DNA of 64,000 nt from Spiroplasma citri (GCF_001886855.1 NZ_CP013197.1:744001-808000), one strand, 5' to 3'. Shown: positions 9,770-20,436, numbered from the stretch's first letter. Made by a program: numbers and translations. Notes: generated by a model from the letters alone, not told the origin.

Positions 9770-11240
9770 TCATTTTACTTATTTGTTAGAAATTCCTTAT
9801 TGGTTATTACAAAATAGTAATGTTGGTAATAAATATCCTTTTGCTAAAAAGTTTGAGTTAGTTAATGAAATTAATCAAATTGGTTCACGACATAGTGGTA
9901 AAACATTATCTAATTTAGAAATGTTTGCTGAATTAATTAAAATATCAATGTTAATAAAAGAACCTATTTTTATTTTTGCTAGTATGAAAATGAATAAAGA
10001 TATTAGAGATAGTATCTTTCAAAACATATGAAATACATTAGAAAAGCATAATATTCCATTTAGTGTTAATTTAAGCACACATTCGTTTACTATTCCCAAT
10101 GGGACAAAAATAGTATGTCGTGGGTTACATTCTGCTACAAAAAGAGAAAAATTAAAAGCCTTTGCTGATTTAAATAAATATAAATTAGTTATTGATTGAA
10201 GAGAAGAATGCGACCAATATAACCAAAATGATATTAATGAAATTGATTTTGCTTTAAGAGGTAGTCAAAATAAAATAACAATTAATACATGTAATCCTGA
10301 GAGTTTAAAAAGATATATTGTTGGTTATTGTAATCAATTATTACCTTTTAATGAAGAAATAATGCGTAGTAAATGAGAACAAACTGCTTATATTGAAAAA
10401 TGAGATATGAAAATTATTATTCATTATACAAATTGAAGATTAAATAGTTTCTTACCAAAAGAAGAAGAAAATAAAATATTAAGATTAGAACAATTAGACC
10501 CTGAAAGAGCAAGAGTATGAAGTTGAGGATTACCAGGTAATACTAGTGGGTCAATCTTTGCAAGATATCTTGATATTATGCAAGCAACAGATATTATTCA
10601 ACCAACGAAATTATTAGGTGGTGTTGACTTAGCAAACTCAACTAGCCCTAAAGGACATACAACAGCAGCAAGTTTTTGATTATATAATTCATTTGATAAA
10701 AAAGCATATAAAGTTGCTGAATATACACACTCAAATGCTACTCAACAATTTAAAGGACCATTAGAACAAGTAAAAGATATTTTAGAGTTTTACAACAATC
10801 AATTAAATCAATACTTTAATTTAATACAACAAGGTATATCAATTAATGTTGATGATAGTGCTTATGCAACATTAGAAAGTTTAAATAGAGAAAAATATAA
10901 TTATACTTTTGGTCAATACATGCATTTTAAACCAGCACAAAAGCAGAAGTTTAAAATAAAACATCGTATTGAGGCATTTACAATGTTAATAAATACTAAT
11001 CAATTAAAATGATTATGAGAAAAATGTCCTGTAAGTAAAAATCAATATGAATTAATTCAATGAGAAGATAAACCCGAGGCAAGAGAAGATAAAGTATTAG
11101 ACTTATATGATGATACATTTGATAGTGATTTTTATGCTTTACATTTTGAATTAATTCCAATGGTTAAACATAATAGTATATGGACCTTATACTTATCCTT
11201 CAATGCCGGCTGATGTTTGATTAGCAATAAAAAATGCTAA
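9762..11240 (+). CDS. Terminase large subunit
   Basis: 492 residues by frame. Walker A-like GSRHSGKT near residue 45; the following IFASMKMNKDIRDSIFQNIW and the TNWRLNSFLPKEE region fit the ATPase domain; the segment GGVDLANSTSPKGHTTAASFW (around residue 285) fits the RNase H-like nuclease domain with its first Asp. It packages phage DNA into heads. The last 20 codons (from 11179) are out-of-frame reading of a neighbouring gene, so a deletion has fused the terminase to the following gene fragment. An alternative upstream start at 9702 is not needed. Confidence 0.8.
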
Positions 11241-11319
11241 TGCAGGAACTTTATTTTGAAGAATTTGATTAAGAGTATGTTACCAAGTATGATTCGTAAA
11301 TATGTTGAAGAAGGTTTAA
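11179..11319 (+). pseudogene. Fragment of KTSC-like domain protein
   Basis: In the frame offset from terminase, the reading YGPYTYPSMPADVWLAIKNA followed by NAGTLFWR matches the tail of a KTSC domain (aromatic Y-x-Y, VP-like turn, then A-x-S/A-x-G-x-x-F), a small domain common in phage genes. The N-terminal half is missing at the junction with the terminase gene. Evidence of an internal deletion in the phage block. Confidence 0.4.
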
Positions 11320-11546
11320 AAAATAAAGGTATTTATTATGACAAAATATTAAAAAACTTTATAAATGCAAAAGATATTAATGATTTAAGAAAATATATTA
11401 GAAGACTTGAACAAGGTTTTTATCGTAATATTGGTCGTGATAAACGAAGAACTGTTAATCAAATTGGTACTTATAAGTGAAAACAAAATCAAGCACAACA
11501 ATTTAGAAAAAAAGAAGAGAATATTTATCACAATTTTCTAAAATAA
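11256..11546 (+). CDS. Hypothetical phage protein, paralogue of gene at 7540
   Basis: 96 residues from a TTG start (an ATG at 11277 is the alternative). Helical and basic; EEGLKNKGIYYDKILKNF aligns with DGLKKYGIIKKETSQFKKL in the minus-strand gene at 7540-8043. This supports a single phage whose segments were duplicated or inverted. Followed directly by a DDE transposase. Confidence 0.45.
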
Positions 11547-11609
11547 ATAAACCAATACAATAAAAATAAATATTATAAAAGAATAAAAAAAATATTTTCA
11601 TATATTAAT

Positions 11610-12491
11610 TTGTGTAATGATTATTATGTTAATAGTGGTAATTTTTTGTTGAAAGATTTAATTAAAAAATATTTTAAAAATAAATTTTCAACTTTTTATT
11701 ATTATTGAGCGAATAAAATTTTAATTGCATTTTGTGATTTATATTTTGAATATTGTAATAAACATGCTGGTGGTTTTTTATCTTTGTTTTATAATTTAAA
11801 AAAAGGAATTCATGGAGAAAAATTAAAAAATAAAGCACCAAAAAATTTAAAAACATTTTTTCGTTGACTTAAAAAAGATGAAAGATGATTAAAAATAAAA
11901 AATAAAATTAAAGAAATTAAAAAACAACATCCAAGATATGAAGTTAAAGAAATAGGTTTATTACAGATGGACGCTAAATATTTTGTACCAAGTAAATTTC
12001 CAGTTGATAAAAAGTATTATGTTTATGATTTTATTGATGAAAAAACAAGATTAGCATTAGGATATGTTTATGATAAATTAAATATTGATAATGCTATTGC
12101 TGCTGTTAAAAAAGCAATTAGTGATTTTAAAAATATATTTGGTGTTAAAATAACACGAATTAGAACTGATAACGGTTCTGAATTTATTAATAATTATCGG
12201 AATAATCAAAAAAATACTGTTAAAGAAACTAATTTTACTCAATTTTTAACAGATAAAAATATTTTTCATCAGACAAAACCGGTTCGTTCTCCACAGTCAA
12301 ACGGTAAGATTGAAAGATTTCATCAAAATTATACTAAATTATTTGTATTTGAAGAAAAAATATTAAATGCAGTTAGTTTACAGAATAAATTAAATGATTA
12401 TTATTATTTTTATAATTTTGAAAGAGTACATAAGTCTTTAAATTTTCAGACACCATTTAATTTTTTGAATAGTTTAAGTTTAATTAAATAA
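11610..12491 (+). CDS. DDE (rve-type) transposase
   Basis: The catalytic domain is clear: LLQMDAKYF (first D), RIRTDNGSEF (second D) and SPQSNGKIERFH (E), as in IS3/IS481-type enzymes. The N-terminal 110 residues are Lys-rich (KTFFRWLKKDERWLKIKNK) and may hold the DNA-binding part. No ATG precedes the conserved region; TTG at 11610 is the most upstream plausible start before an in-frame stop at 11547, so the N-terminus may be incomplete. The non-coding DNA after it is shared with the plectrovirus right ends. Confidence 0.75.
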
Positions 12492-12738
12492 TTTTAAATT
12501 ATTAAGTTTTTGTGTTTAAACTAAATAAGTTTATTATATTTTAATTAATTAATAATATGTAAATTAACTCATAAAATATGTCATTAAAATAATAAAATAT
12601 GTATTTATTAATTAAAATTTAATAAATTATTTTTTAGTGTGTTTAATTTTATATTTTTTATTTATTTTATGATATTTTTTATAATTATAAATAAATATTT
12701 TTATTATTTTTATTATTTTCTTGTAATCTTTAAAATGA
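12492..12738. repeat. Non-coding right-end module with 21-bp repeat
   Basis: From about 12524 the sequence matches the region downstream of the plectrovirus transposases (27433-27600 and 36710-36900), including one unit (12573-12593) of a 21-bp repeat, AAAATATGTCATTAAAATAA plus one base, and the sequence TTTATTAATTAAAATTTAAT. Two units exist in P1 and three in P3. No gene seen. Confidence 0.6.
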
Positions 12739-13956
12739 CTAAGTTTTTATTTTTTTTACTGGTAGTTTGATAAAACTAAAACTTAATAATAACATTCCAA
12801 TGATAATACTATAAATAATTATATAAGTTAATATATTTGTATAAAAATTAATTATTATTGGAATAATAATTACACTTAGTAATAAACTAAAGATAGCATG
12901 GCCGAAGACATGTTCAATCATTAGACCTAAGGTTAAATGGTCAGTACCAACTAAACTAATTATATTATTTTTTTGAATCCGGCTTAAATGCCCAAGAAAA
13001 CATCCAATTAAGATTTGACTGCCACCCAAGCCAATGGTTAAATATAAAATATGCGATAATTGAGTTTGGAAGGGAAAAAAGACAATTGTTAATCCTAATA
13101 ATAATCCGATAGCAATTATAGTAATAATTGTATTCCAAATAATTTGGTGTTTAATATTATTACTGTTTATTTTCAGTAAATATCCAAATAAATAACTTAT
13201 TTTTCGAATAACATATAAACTACTTATGACTATAATCATAATTGCTGTATTAGTAAAAATTAAAATAGGAAGAATGTATCCAAATACTTCATTAATACTA
13301 TATAAAAAACTTGATGAATATAAATAACTTCAAAATTGTTTGTTTTTTTGAAGTATTTTTCAACTACTAGGATTAATTTTAAAAGTAATTTCTTCAGTTT
13401 GAATATCATGGTTAAAAAAAATTAAACTAAAGTTAATTAATGCTAATAAACTAAAGTATCCTTGTAAGGAAATTTTAGTTGTTAATTCTGTTAAAAAGTA
13501 TTGTAGTAAAAAAGGAATTATAATTGTAACAACACTTCCTACAATAAAATAAATACTAGGGTTTGTTTTTAATTGATGTTCACGAGCATAACTACGGATA
13601 ATTTCCATTGAGAAAGGAACCATACCCGCAACAAACATTCCAGTACAAAAAAGTAATAGGGGATAAAAATAAATAATTAAATTATTATCAAAAAAATTAA
13701 CAGTCATTAATAACGAAAGAAAAATAAAAAGAAAAAAACTATTAATTTGAAGAATAAAGGTATTACTCTTTTTCTTTTTAACTTTAACCCATAGTGGGGT
13801 AAAAAAGAACATTGCAATTGGAATTAATAAGAAGAATCAAATTTTTGTTAAACCAAATTTAACAAAAATTGCAAATGGAATAAATGAAAATAGTGCTCCC
13901 ATCAAAATTCCTTGAATAATCATTATCACTTTTCAATTTCGTAATTTATTTGTCAT
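12739..13956 (-). CDS. Multi-TM membrane protein, MFS-like
   Basis: 405 residues once two TGA codons (near 13330-13360) are read as Trp. About 11-12 hydrophobic spans with short basic loops, e.g. FTPLWVKVKKKKSN after the second span, as in major facilitator superfamily carriers. No substrate motif recognised. It is divergent from tkt with 324 bases between. Start at 13956 because the next upstream in-frame codons lack a start and the N-terminus MTNKLRNWKVIMI leads directly into the first span. Confidence 0.65.
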
Positions 13957-14280
13957 TTTTGTTATCACATCCTTTACTTTATGTTATTTATCATATTATT
14001 ACTTTTTAGTGCGGGGTTTAATAAAAATCTTTTATTTTTTAATTTCCTTGTTTTAAAAAGTTAGAGGACGTTATCACGACTTTTAAATAAATATTTAACC
14101 ATTAAAGGGACCACTCTTTTTCTATTTATTTTCATTCAGACTTTTTCTAATTATAAATGAATAATCCAAAAAAAGTAAGAATTAATGGAATATTTTTCAA
14201 ATTATTTAAGTTCTTTCTTTTAATTCGTTGTACAATGATATTATGAGTATTAATTAGTGTATAAAAAGGAGGCAAATAGA
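13957..14280. other. Intergenic region between divergent genes
   Basis: 324 bases separating the MFS-like gene (minus) and tkt (plus). It must hold both promoters: a TATTAT -10-like box lies at 14239, and AAGGAGG lies 8 bases before the tkt ATG. No other gene or repeat seen. Confidence 0.5.
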
Positions 14281-16245
14281 ATGAAAAAATCAATTGATAC
14301 AATCAAAATGTTGGGAATTGAAGCAATTAATAAAGCAAATTCAGGCCATCCGGGAATTGTTCTTGGTGCTGCGCCAATGGCATATACTTTATTTACAAGA
14401 CACTTAGTTGTTAACCCCCAAGTGGACAAATGAATAAATCGTGATCGATTTGTTTTAGCAGCAGGACATGGTAGTGCTTTATTATATTCGTTATTGCATT
14501 TATCAGGATTTGATCTGAATATTGATGATTTACGAAATTTTCGTCAAGTTGATTCAATTACGCCTGGTCACCCCGAATCACATTTAACTCCAGGAGTTGA
14601 TGTTGCGACAGGCCCTCTTGGACAAGGACTTGCAGCAGCAGTTGGTTTAGCGTTGGCAGAAACTCATTTAGCAGCAAGATACAATACCAAAAAATATCCG
14701 CTTTATGATCATTATACTTATGTTTTATGTGGTGATGGTGATTTACAAGAAGGAGTTACACAAGAAGCAATTTCTTTAGCAGGACATTGAAAACTAAATA
14801 AATTAATTGTATTGTTTGATTCAAATGATGTGCAATTGGATAATATGGTTAATGTTGCACAAAGTGAAAACATTGCTGATCGCTTTAAAGCAGCAAATTG
14901 AAATTATCTTTTTGTCAAAGATGGGAATGATATTGAGGCAATTGATCAAGCTATTATAAAAGCAAAAAAAAGTAATAAACCAACCTTAATTGAAGTAAAA
15001 ACAATAATTGGTGATGGGACAACTAAACAAGGAACACCAGCAGTACATGGTGCTCCGTTGGGAAGTGATATTGAGACAGTTCGTAAAATGTTAGAATGAA
15101 ATTATAAACCATTTGAAGTTCCTAGTGAAGTTTATAAGGATTTTGAAGTCAATGTTAAACAACGGGGAATTAAAAAATATCAACAATGGTTAAAAATGTA
15201 TCAAGGTCTTTGCAAAGAAAATCCTGCTTTAGCAAAAGAACTTGATGATGCAGTTTATGGGAATTTTAATTTTAATCCACAAGATTTTCGTGATTTAAAA
15301 CCAATTAAACCACAAGCAACACGGATTAGTAGTGGTGCAATACTTGATCGTCTTTCTAATATTATTCCAGGTTTAATTGGTGGTAGTGCTGATTTAAGTG
15401 GTAGTACAAAAGCAAAAGGAGCTGATGGTGTTTATAGTGCTGAAAATCGGTTAGGTCGTAATTTAGCATATGGGGTACGAGAATTTGCAATGGCTGCCAT
15501 TAATAATGGAATTTGTTTACACCGAGGATTAATTCCTTTTGCAAGTGGTTTCTTTGTTTTTGCTGATTATATGAAGCCAGCTATTCGGTTGAGTTCATTA
15601 ATGGAAATTCCAGCTATTTATATTTTATCGCATGATTCAATTGCTGTTGGTGAAGATGGTCCAACACATCAGCCAATTGAACAATTAGCCATGTTACGTA
15701 GTCAACCAAACTTAAATGTTTTTCGCCCAGCTGATTTTAATGAAACATTAGGAGCTTATCATATGGCTTTACAATCAAAACATACTCCAAGTGTTATTTT
15801 AATTACACGTCAAGATTTACCAAAATTAGAACATTCAAATGTTGAGCTGGTTAAAAAAGGAGCTTATCAAGTTTATGGACAAGAAGATAATAATCATGTT
15901 GTGTTGTTAGCAACAGGTAGTGAAGTAAGTATGGCAATTGCTGTTGCAAAAAAATTAGAGCATGATAAAAAAATTAAAGTAAAAGTAGTATCAATGCCTT
16001 GTTGAGAATTATTTGAGCAACAAGATGCTAAATATAAACAAAGATTGTTAGAACCGTTGGCTTTAATTGCTTCAATTGAATTAGGGACAACCTTTGGCTG
16101 AGAACGTTATACTTCAAATAGTGGGTTAAACTTTGGAATTAATACCTTCGGTCAATCAGGGCCATTTCAAGATGTTTTAGAATATTTTAGTTTTAATGTT
16201 GAAAAAATTGTTAATGTTATTAATAAAAAAATGCAAGTGTTGTAA
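14281..16245 (+). CDS. tkt: Transketolase
   Basis: 654 residues, the usual length. Thiamine diphosphate site [13 protein letters not shown] (about 156-168), N-terminal [13 protein letters not shown] with the substrate-binding His, [16 protein letters not shown], and the pyrimidine domain with the [12 protein letters not shown] loop. Transfers two-carbon ketol units between sugar phosphates, linking glycolysis and ribose phosphate in an organism without a full oxidative pentose pathway. Strong RBS (AAGGAGG). Several Trp positions (e.g. AGHWKLNK) are TGA. Monocistronic by its own terminator. Confidence 0.97.
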
Positions 16246-16266
16246 AAATAATAATTGCATTTTTTT
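16226..16266 (+). terminator. tkt terminator
   Basis: AAAAAATGCAA ... TTGCATTTTTT inverted repeat spanning the last codons of tkt and the T-run after it. Confidence 0.7.
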
Positions 16267-16317
16267 CTTATAAAATTATGCAAAACATGTGTTATATCAA
16301 ATTGCCCATTAATTTTG

Positions 16318-16345
16318 GCATCGTGTAATCGAAGTGCAACAAATC
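16318..16345 (+). repeat. Left terminal inverted repeat of P0
   Basis: GCATCG followed by TGTAATCGAAGTGCAACAAA; marks the insertion of the old prophage 72 bases after the tkt stop. Confidence 0.8.
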
Positions 16346-16369
16346 AACTTTGAAAGGAGTTGATTTTTT

Positions 16370-16483
16370 ATTGAAAAGAAACATTATTTTATTTTGCGGT
16401 CCTTAGTAACTAAGTATGGAAAAGATATTGTTATTAATACTGTAAATAAGATAGTAATTAATAATGTAAAAGAAAATGAATAA
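16370..16483 (+). CDS. Possible 37-aa plectrovirus protein with ATT start (P0)
   Basis: Same conserved ATT-initiated frame as in N1, P1, P3 and N2, with AAAGGAG upstream. Charged peptide, no membrane span. Conservation of the frame across copies, rather than any motif, is the argument for it. Confidence 0.35.
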   Translation: MEKKHYFILRSLVTKYGKDIVINTVNKIVINNVKENE

Positions 16484-16561
16484 ATTATCCGCGTAATTTA
16501 TTAGCGGTAATTTATTCAATATAGTTTATTTTGAGCGTAGCGAACACGCGAAGCGTGTCGC
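16478..16561. promoter_or_regulatory. Paired hairpins (candidate viral origin or packaging signal), P0
   Basis: AT-rich inverted repeat 16478-16517 and GC-rich hairpin 16540-16561 (ACACGC-GAA-GCGTGT), directly ahead of the coat genes. Confidence 0.5.
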
Positions 16562-16586
16562 AATATTTTTAGAGAGGAGATGTATT

Positions 16587-16736
16587 ATGCCAACTTGATT
16601 AACGACAATATTTAGTGTTGTTATTGTATTAGCAATTTTTCTTTATTTTGGTTTATCAATTTACCAAAAAATTAAACAAATTCGAGGAAAGAAAAAAGAA
16701 AAAAAAGAAATTGAAAGAAAGGAGAGTAGTAAATAA
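16587..16736 (+). CDS. Small basic single-TM virion protein (P0)
   Basis: 49 residues: [18 protein letters not shown] membrane span, then a Lys/Glu-rich tail ([12 protein letters not shown]). RBS AGAGAGGAG. The stop overlaps the coat ATG by one base, coupling the two. Likely a minor coat protein or coat accessory. Confidence 0.7.
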
Positions 16737-16987
16737 TGTTAGGTATGTATTTAACAACAGCGTTTAATTTTTTAACAGCACCTACACCTAAAACTATGAC
16801 TGAGGGTATGACTGGTATTTGAACTGGTTTATCTAGTGCATTATGAAAAGTTAAAGAATGTATAACAAATATTTTACTTGAGATAATGGTTTTTTTAGGT
16901 GAAGCGTGAATTATATTAATTCCATTTGCTATATTTTGTATTATTAAAATTTTAAACTTTTTCCGTGTTATGGTTAAAGGATTTTAA
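16736..16987 (+). CDS. Major coat protein (P0)
   Basis: 83 residues with the same topology as the other copies: amphipathic N-terminus, then a long hydrophobic span (GEAWIILIPFAIFCIIKIL) and a basic C-terminus. Two substitutions distinguish it from P1 and P3 (e.g. KECITNILLE instead of KEGITNILPE). Confidence 0.8.
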
Positions 16988-17071
16988 TATTTATTATAAT
17001 CGATTATATATCTTAGCTATGGCACACTAGTTTTTATGCGAATTGAATAAATAATTTTGTTGTTTATTTTT

Positions 17072-17250
17072 GCACTATACACTGTCTACAAATTTATTTT
17101 TAAATAAATTTAACTACTCATTTGGTTATTTTTAGTAGGATTTAATAGAAATAAGAATATTAATAACAGTTTTGAACCAAAAATTTTTATAATATTTTTT
17201 ATAAATATATTTACTTTCTTTTAAAAACTTGTGGGCAGTATATAGTGTAA
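17072..17250. repeat. Inverted-repeat unit 1 (P0)
   Basis: Ends GCACTATACACTGTCTACAA and, inverted, TTGTGGGCAGTATATAGTGT; shorter (about 180 bp) and more diverged than the unit in P1 and P3. No gene inside. Confidence 0.6.
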
Positions 17251-17276
17251 AAATATCAACTTAATTATATTTAAGG

Positions 17277-17549
17277 TATTATTATGGTTTTCTCTCTGTA
17301 TAAAAATATTTATAAATTTGTTAATTTATTAAAAATTCAAATAATAAATTTAAAAGTTATTATTAAAATTATTATTAGTGAAATAATTGTTTTAATTGGG
17401 GATACCATTCATGATAATCAAAAAATAGATGGTATCACATTTGTAAAAAATGAATTTATTAAATAGAAAAATGAATTTATTATTTCTTCGATATTTTATT
17501 TCTTCTTTCTATTTAAAATAATTTATACAGACAGAAAACCATAATAATA
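17277..17549. repeat. Inverted-repeat unit 2 (P0)
   Basis: 273-bp unit with TATTATTATGGTTTTCTCTC termini in inverted orientation and an internal hairpin (ACCATtcatgataat...GATGGT). Compared with P1 it carries a short internal duplication near 17452-17480 that breaks the reading frame spanning the unit. Followed at 17644-17793 by the AACATTGTTTATTA-like repeat cluster. Confidence 0.65.
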
Positions 17550-17643
17550 TCAACTTAATTATAAACTTATGATTTTACATTTTAAAAACTATTGTTAAAA
17601 ATTAAATAGTATTTTTCAGTGTTCCAATTTTTATTATTTTTAT

Positions 17644-17793
17644 ATTTAACAATGTTTATTAACATTATTTATTAAACATTAAATAAACAATATATTAGCA
17701 TTATGTATAACATTTTTAATAATCAGTGTTTATTACAATTAAAAAACATTATATAAACATTATTTATAACATTGTTTATTAAATAAATATTTA
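17644..17793. repeat. AACATTGTTTATTA-like repeat cluster (P0)
   Basis: Several imperfect direct and inverted copies of the motif immediately upstream of the small-protein operon; same position in N1, P1 and P3. Candidate iterons or operators. Confidence 0.5.
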
Positions 17794-17809
17794 GTTAGGA
17801 GATTATCTT

Positions 17810-18146
17810 ATGGATATGAAATTTAAAACAACTAAGGAATATAAAAAAATAAAGAAAAATTTTATTAAAGATATTTTTTTATTAAGTTTTTTAATTTTTT
17901 TAAATTTAATTGCTGATTTCTTTTTTTTTAAGTTCTTTTATTTATTTTTCAATATTGAGTTGAAATGATAAAGATTTTCCACACTTTGTATTTGCAATTA
18001 TTATGTCTGTATGTGCTTTTATAGTTATTATTTTTGTGATTATTATGTATATAAAATATATTTTTGAAATTAAGGTAGAATTTGATGTTGAAAAAGAAAA
18101 ATTAAATCAATATTGACAAATTGAAGGAGTTGATAAAATTGAGTAA
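17810..18146 (+). pseudogene. Two-TM plectrovirus protein, frameshifted (P0)
   Basis: Begins [16 protein letters not shown] like the 119/113-aa genes. A frameshift in a T-run near 17930 ends the frame early; the remaining C-terminal part (FAIIMSVCAFIVIIFVII ... VDKIE) is in another frame. A third variant of the middle region compared with P1 and P3. Confidence 0.65.
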
Positions 18147-18573
18147 TTTTGTTAAGAAAAATCAGAATGTAGAAAATTATTTTATTAGTAAGGAATTTAT
18201 ATCTTTTACAACAGAAAAAGCAAGTTTTATTAATTTACCCAATCATAATCGTCATATTGGTTTTTGATTGAGTAATAAGTTTATTTATCCGAGTGAAAAA
18301 CATTCGGAACAAGTAGCAATCGGTTTGATTTATGATAATTCTTACCCTATTGTAAAATATGATGAAAATTTGAAACGCTATATTTGAAAGTATTTAACTG
18401 GAACAGAATTAATCAATTTATATAATCAATATAAACAAAATTATTTTACTAAAATGAAAAAAGCGTTATTTTTAAGTTAACCTCAAAAAGTAAAAACAAA
18501 TAATAATAATTTAACAAATTGAAGTTTTGAAAAAGAACAAGAATTAATTAATGATTTGAAAGACTTAAATTAA
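18139..18573 (+). pseudogene. 146-aa plectrovirus protein with premature stop (P0)
   Basis: TTG start as in the other copies. A GAA to TAA change at 18478-18480 removes the last 30 residues; the frame is otherwise open to 18573. Confidence 0.65.
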
Positions 18574-18705
18574 ATGAGTTTATATGATTATTGAGTTCAA
18601 TTTGTTAGTTATATTATTGGTGCAAATGCCCCTGAGTTTTTATATGTTATATTGTTTGTGTTATTTATTGTTTTGTTTTTTGGAATGTTTTTTAAATTTA
18701 TTTAA
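18574..18705 (+). CDS. 49-aa plectrovirus membrane protein, shortened to 43 aa (P0)
   Basis: MSLYDYWVQF start and membrane span intact; CAA to TAA near the end removes six C-terminal residues. Confidence 0.55.
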
Positions 18706-18725
18706 AAAATGTGGAGTTTTTAAAA

Positions 18726-18928
18726 ATGCAAAATGATTGAATTAAATTAAAAGAGTTTTTATTCATATATTTTTGTTTATAGATAAAACGAATGTTGAAA
18801 GTATTACAATGTGGAATTTAACGCAAAATGAATATTTAACTTTGATGGTTGGTGTTTGAGTTGTGATTTTGTTTTTAACTTGGTTTTTCTTGTGAATGGT
18901 TTTTAAAATAGTTAGTTATTTTAAATAA
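18726..18928 (+). pseudogene. 67-aa plectrovirus membrane protein, frameshifted (P0)
   Basis: One T is missing from the six-T run after the codons for MQNDWIKLKE, so the frame ends at once; downstream sequence is otherwise conserved to 18928. Confidence 0.6.
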
Positions 18929-18939
18929 TTAAATTTTGT

Positions 18940-19089
18940 TATTATTATGGTTTTCTCTCCACACAAAATTTTAAAATTTTTTTTGAATATAATATATATT
19001 TTCATTACGAATGCAGTAATTACTTAATATAAATAATGTTGTAAAAAATATTTCTTTTTGATTTGTGGGGGGAGAAAACCATAATAATA
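18940..19089. repeat. 150-bp palindromic element with TATTATTATGG ends (P0)
   Basis: Sister of the element at 2930-3078, in the same place (between the 67-aa gene and the Zot-like gene). Absent from P1 and P3. Confidence 0.7.
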
Positions 19090-19122
19090 CTAGTTTAATT
19101 ATAAATAACTATTGGAGGTAAA

Positions 19123-19344
19123 ATGAAAAAATTTATATTTTTTTTAAAAAACTATTGTTATATTAGTGGTTCAATGCTTTTGTTTAGTTTAATTGATTTA
19201 TTACTTTGAATAATTTCTTTGTATTGTGTTGGTTTAGTATTTTGATTGTTGTTTGCTTTGCAATGTGTATATTTTGTGCGATGATTGTGAAAAAATATTT
19301 TTTATCAGTTAAACGCTTTTCGGTTAGTAAATTTTGTTTGAGAT
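19123..19344 (+). pseudogene. Zot-like ATPase, 5' fragment (P0)
   Basis: First 74 codons of the assembly ATPase, up to LVNFVWD, just before the Walker A motif. P1 inserted here; the rest of the gene resumes at 27728. Confidence 0.85.
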
Positions 19345-19372
19345 GCATCCTGTAATCGAAGTGCAACAAATC
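19345..19372 (+). repeat. Left terminal inverted repeat of P1
   Basis: GCATCC then TGTAATCGAAGTGCAACAAA; inverted partner at 27697-27725. Confidence 0.85.
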
Positions 19373-19396
19373 AATTCTGAAAGGAGTTGATTTTTT

Positions 19397-19510
19397 ATTG
19401 AAAAGAAACATTATTTTATTTTGCGGTCCTTAGTAATTAAGTATGGAAAAGATATTGTTATTAATACTGTAAATAAGATAGTAATTAATAATGTAAAAGA
19501 AAATGAATAA
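19397..19510 (+). CDS. Possible 37-aa plectrovirus protein with ATT start (P1)
   Basis: Same frame as the other four copies with one Thr to Ile change (SLVIKYGKD). RBS GAAAGGAG. Speculative but consistently open. Confidence 0.35.
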   Translation: MEKKHYFILRSLVIKYGKDIVINTVNKIVINNVKENE

Positions 19511-19588
19511 ATTATCCGCGTAATTTATTAGCGGTAATTTATTCAATATAGTTTATTTTGAGCGTAGCGAACACGCGGAGCGTGACGC
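19505..19588. promoter_or_regulatory. Paired hairpins (candidate origin or packaging signal), P1
   Basis: As in P0, with a small change in the GC-rich hairpin (ACACGCGGAGCGTGACGCG), which keeps the stem. Confidence 0.5.
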
Positions 19589-19619
19589 GATATTTAAAAA
19601 TTTTGAAAGGAGATATATT

Positions 19620-19769
19620 ATGCCAACTTGATTAACGACAATATTTAGTGTTGTTATTGTATTAGCAATTTTTCTTTATTTTGGTTTATTAATTTACCAA
19701 AAAATTCGTCAAATTCGAGGAAAGAAAAAAGATAAAAAAGAAATTGAAAGAAAGGAGAGTAATAAATAA
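19620..19769 (+). CDS. Small basic single-TM virion protein (P1)
   Basis: 49 residues, intact. One TM span and Lys-rich tail; RBS GAAAGGAG; one-base overlap with the coat gene. Confidence 0.72.
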
Positions 19770-20020
19770 TGTTAGGTATGTATTTAACAACAGCGTTTAA
19801 TTTTTTAACAGCATCTACACCTAAAACTATGTCTGAGGGTATGACTGGTATTTGAACTGGTTTATCTAGTGCATTATGAAAAGTTAAAGAAGGTATAACA
19901 AATATTTTACCTGAGATAATGGTTTTCTTAGGTGAAGCGTGAATTATATTAATTCCATTTGCTATATTTTGTATTATTAAAATCTTAAACTTTTTCCGTG
20001 TTATGGTTAAAGGATTTTAA
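19769..20020 (+). CDS. Major coat protein (P1)
   Basis: 83 residues, identical in design to P3: [20 protein letters not shown], central loop, long C-terminal hydrophobic span and a basic end. Followed by the non-coding inverted-repeat region. Confidence 0.82.
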
Positions 20021-20100
20021 TATTTATTATAATCGATCATATATCTTAGTTAAGGCACACTAGCTTTTATGTGAATTAAATAAATAATTTTATTGTTTAT

Positions 20101-20412
20101 TTTTACACTATACACTGTTTACAAATTTATTTTTTAATAAACTTTATTACTATCGTTAATATTGGGATAATAAAAATCTCTATTATACATATAAATTTAA
20201 CTATATTTTCTATAGTTGATAAATCTATATTGTTTATTATTCATAATATTGAGTCTGTTATGAAAAATATTTTTTTAGTAGGATTTAATAAAAATAAGAA
20301 TATTTCTATTAAGGGTCATACTAGTAATAGATTTGGGAAATAAATTTTTATAATATTTTTTATAAATATACCTACTTTTTTTTAAAATTTGTGAACAGTG
20401 TATAGTGTAAAA
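20101..20412. repeat. Inverted-repeat unit 1 (P1)
   Basis: 312-bp unit whose 28-bp ends (ACACTATACACTGTTTACAA and its inverse) differ by one base. No coding sequence recognised inside. With unit 2 it fills the gap between coat gene and operon. Confidence 0.7.
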
Positions 20413-20436
20413 ATATCAATTTAATTATATTTAAGG

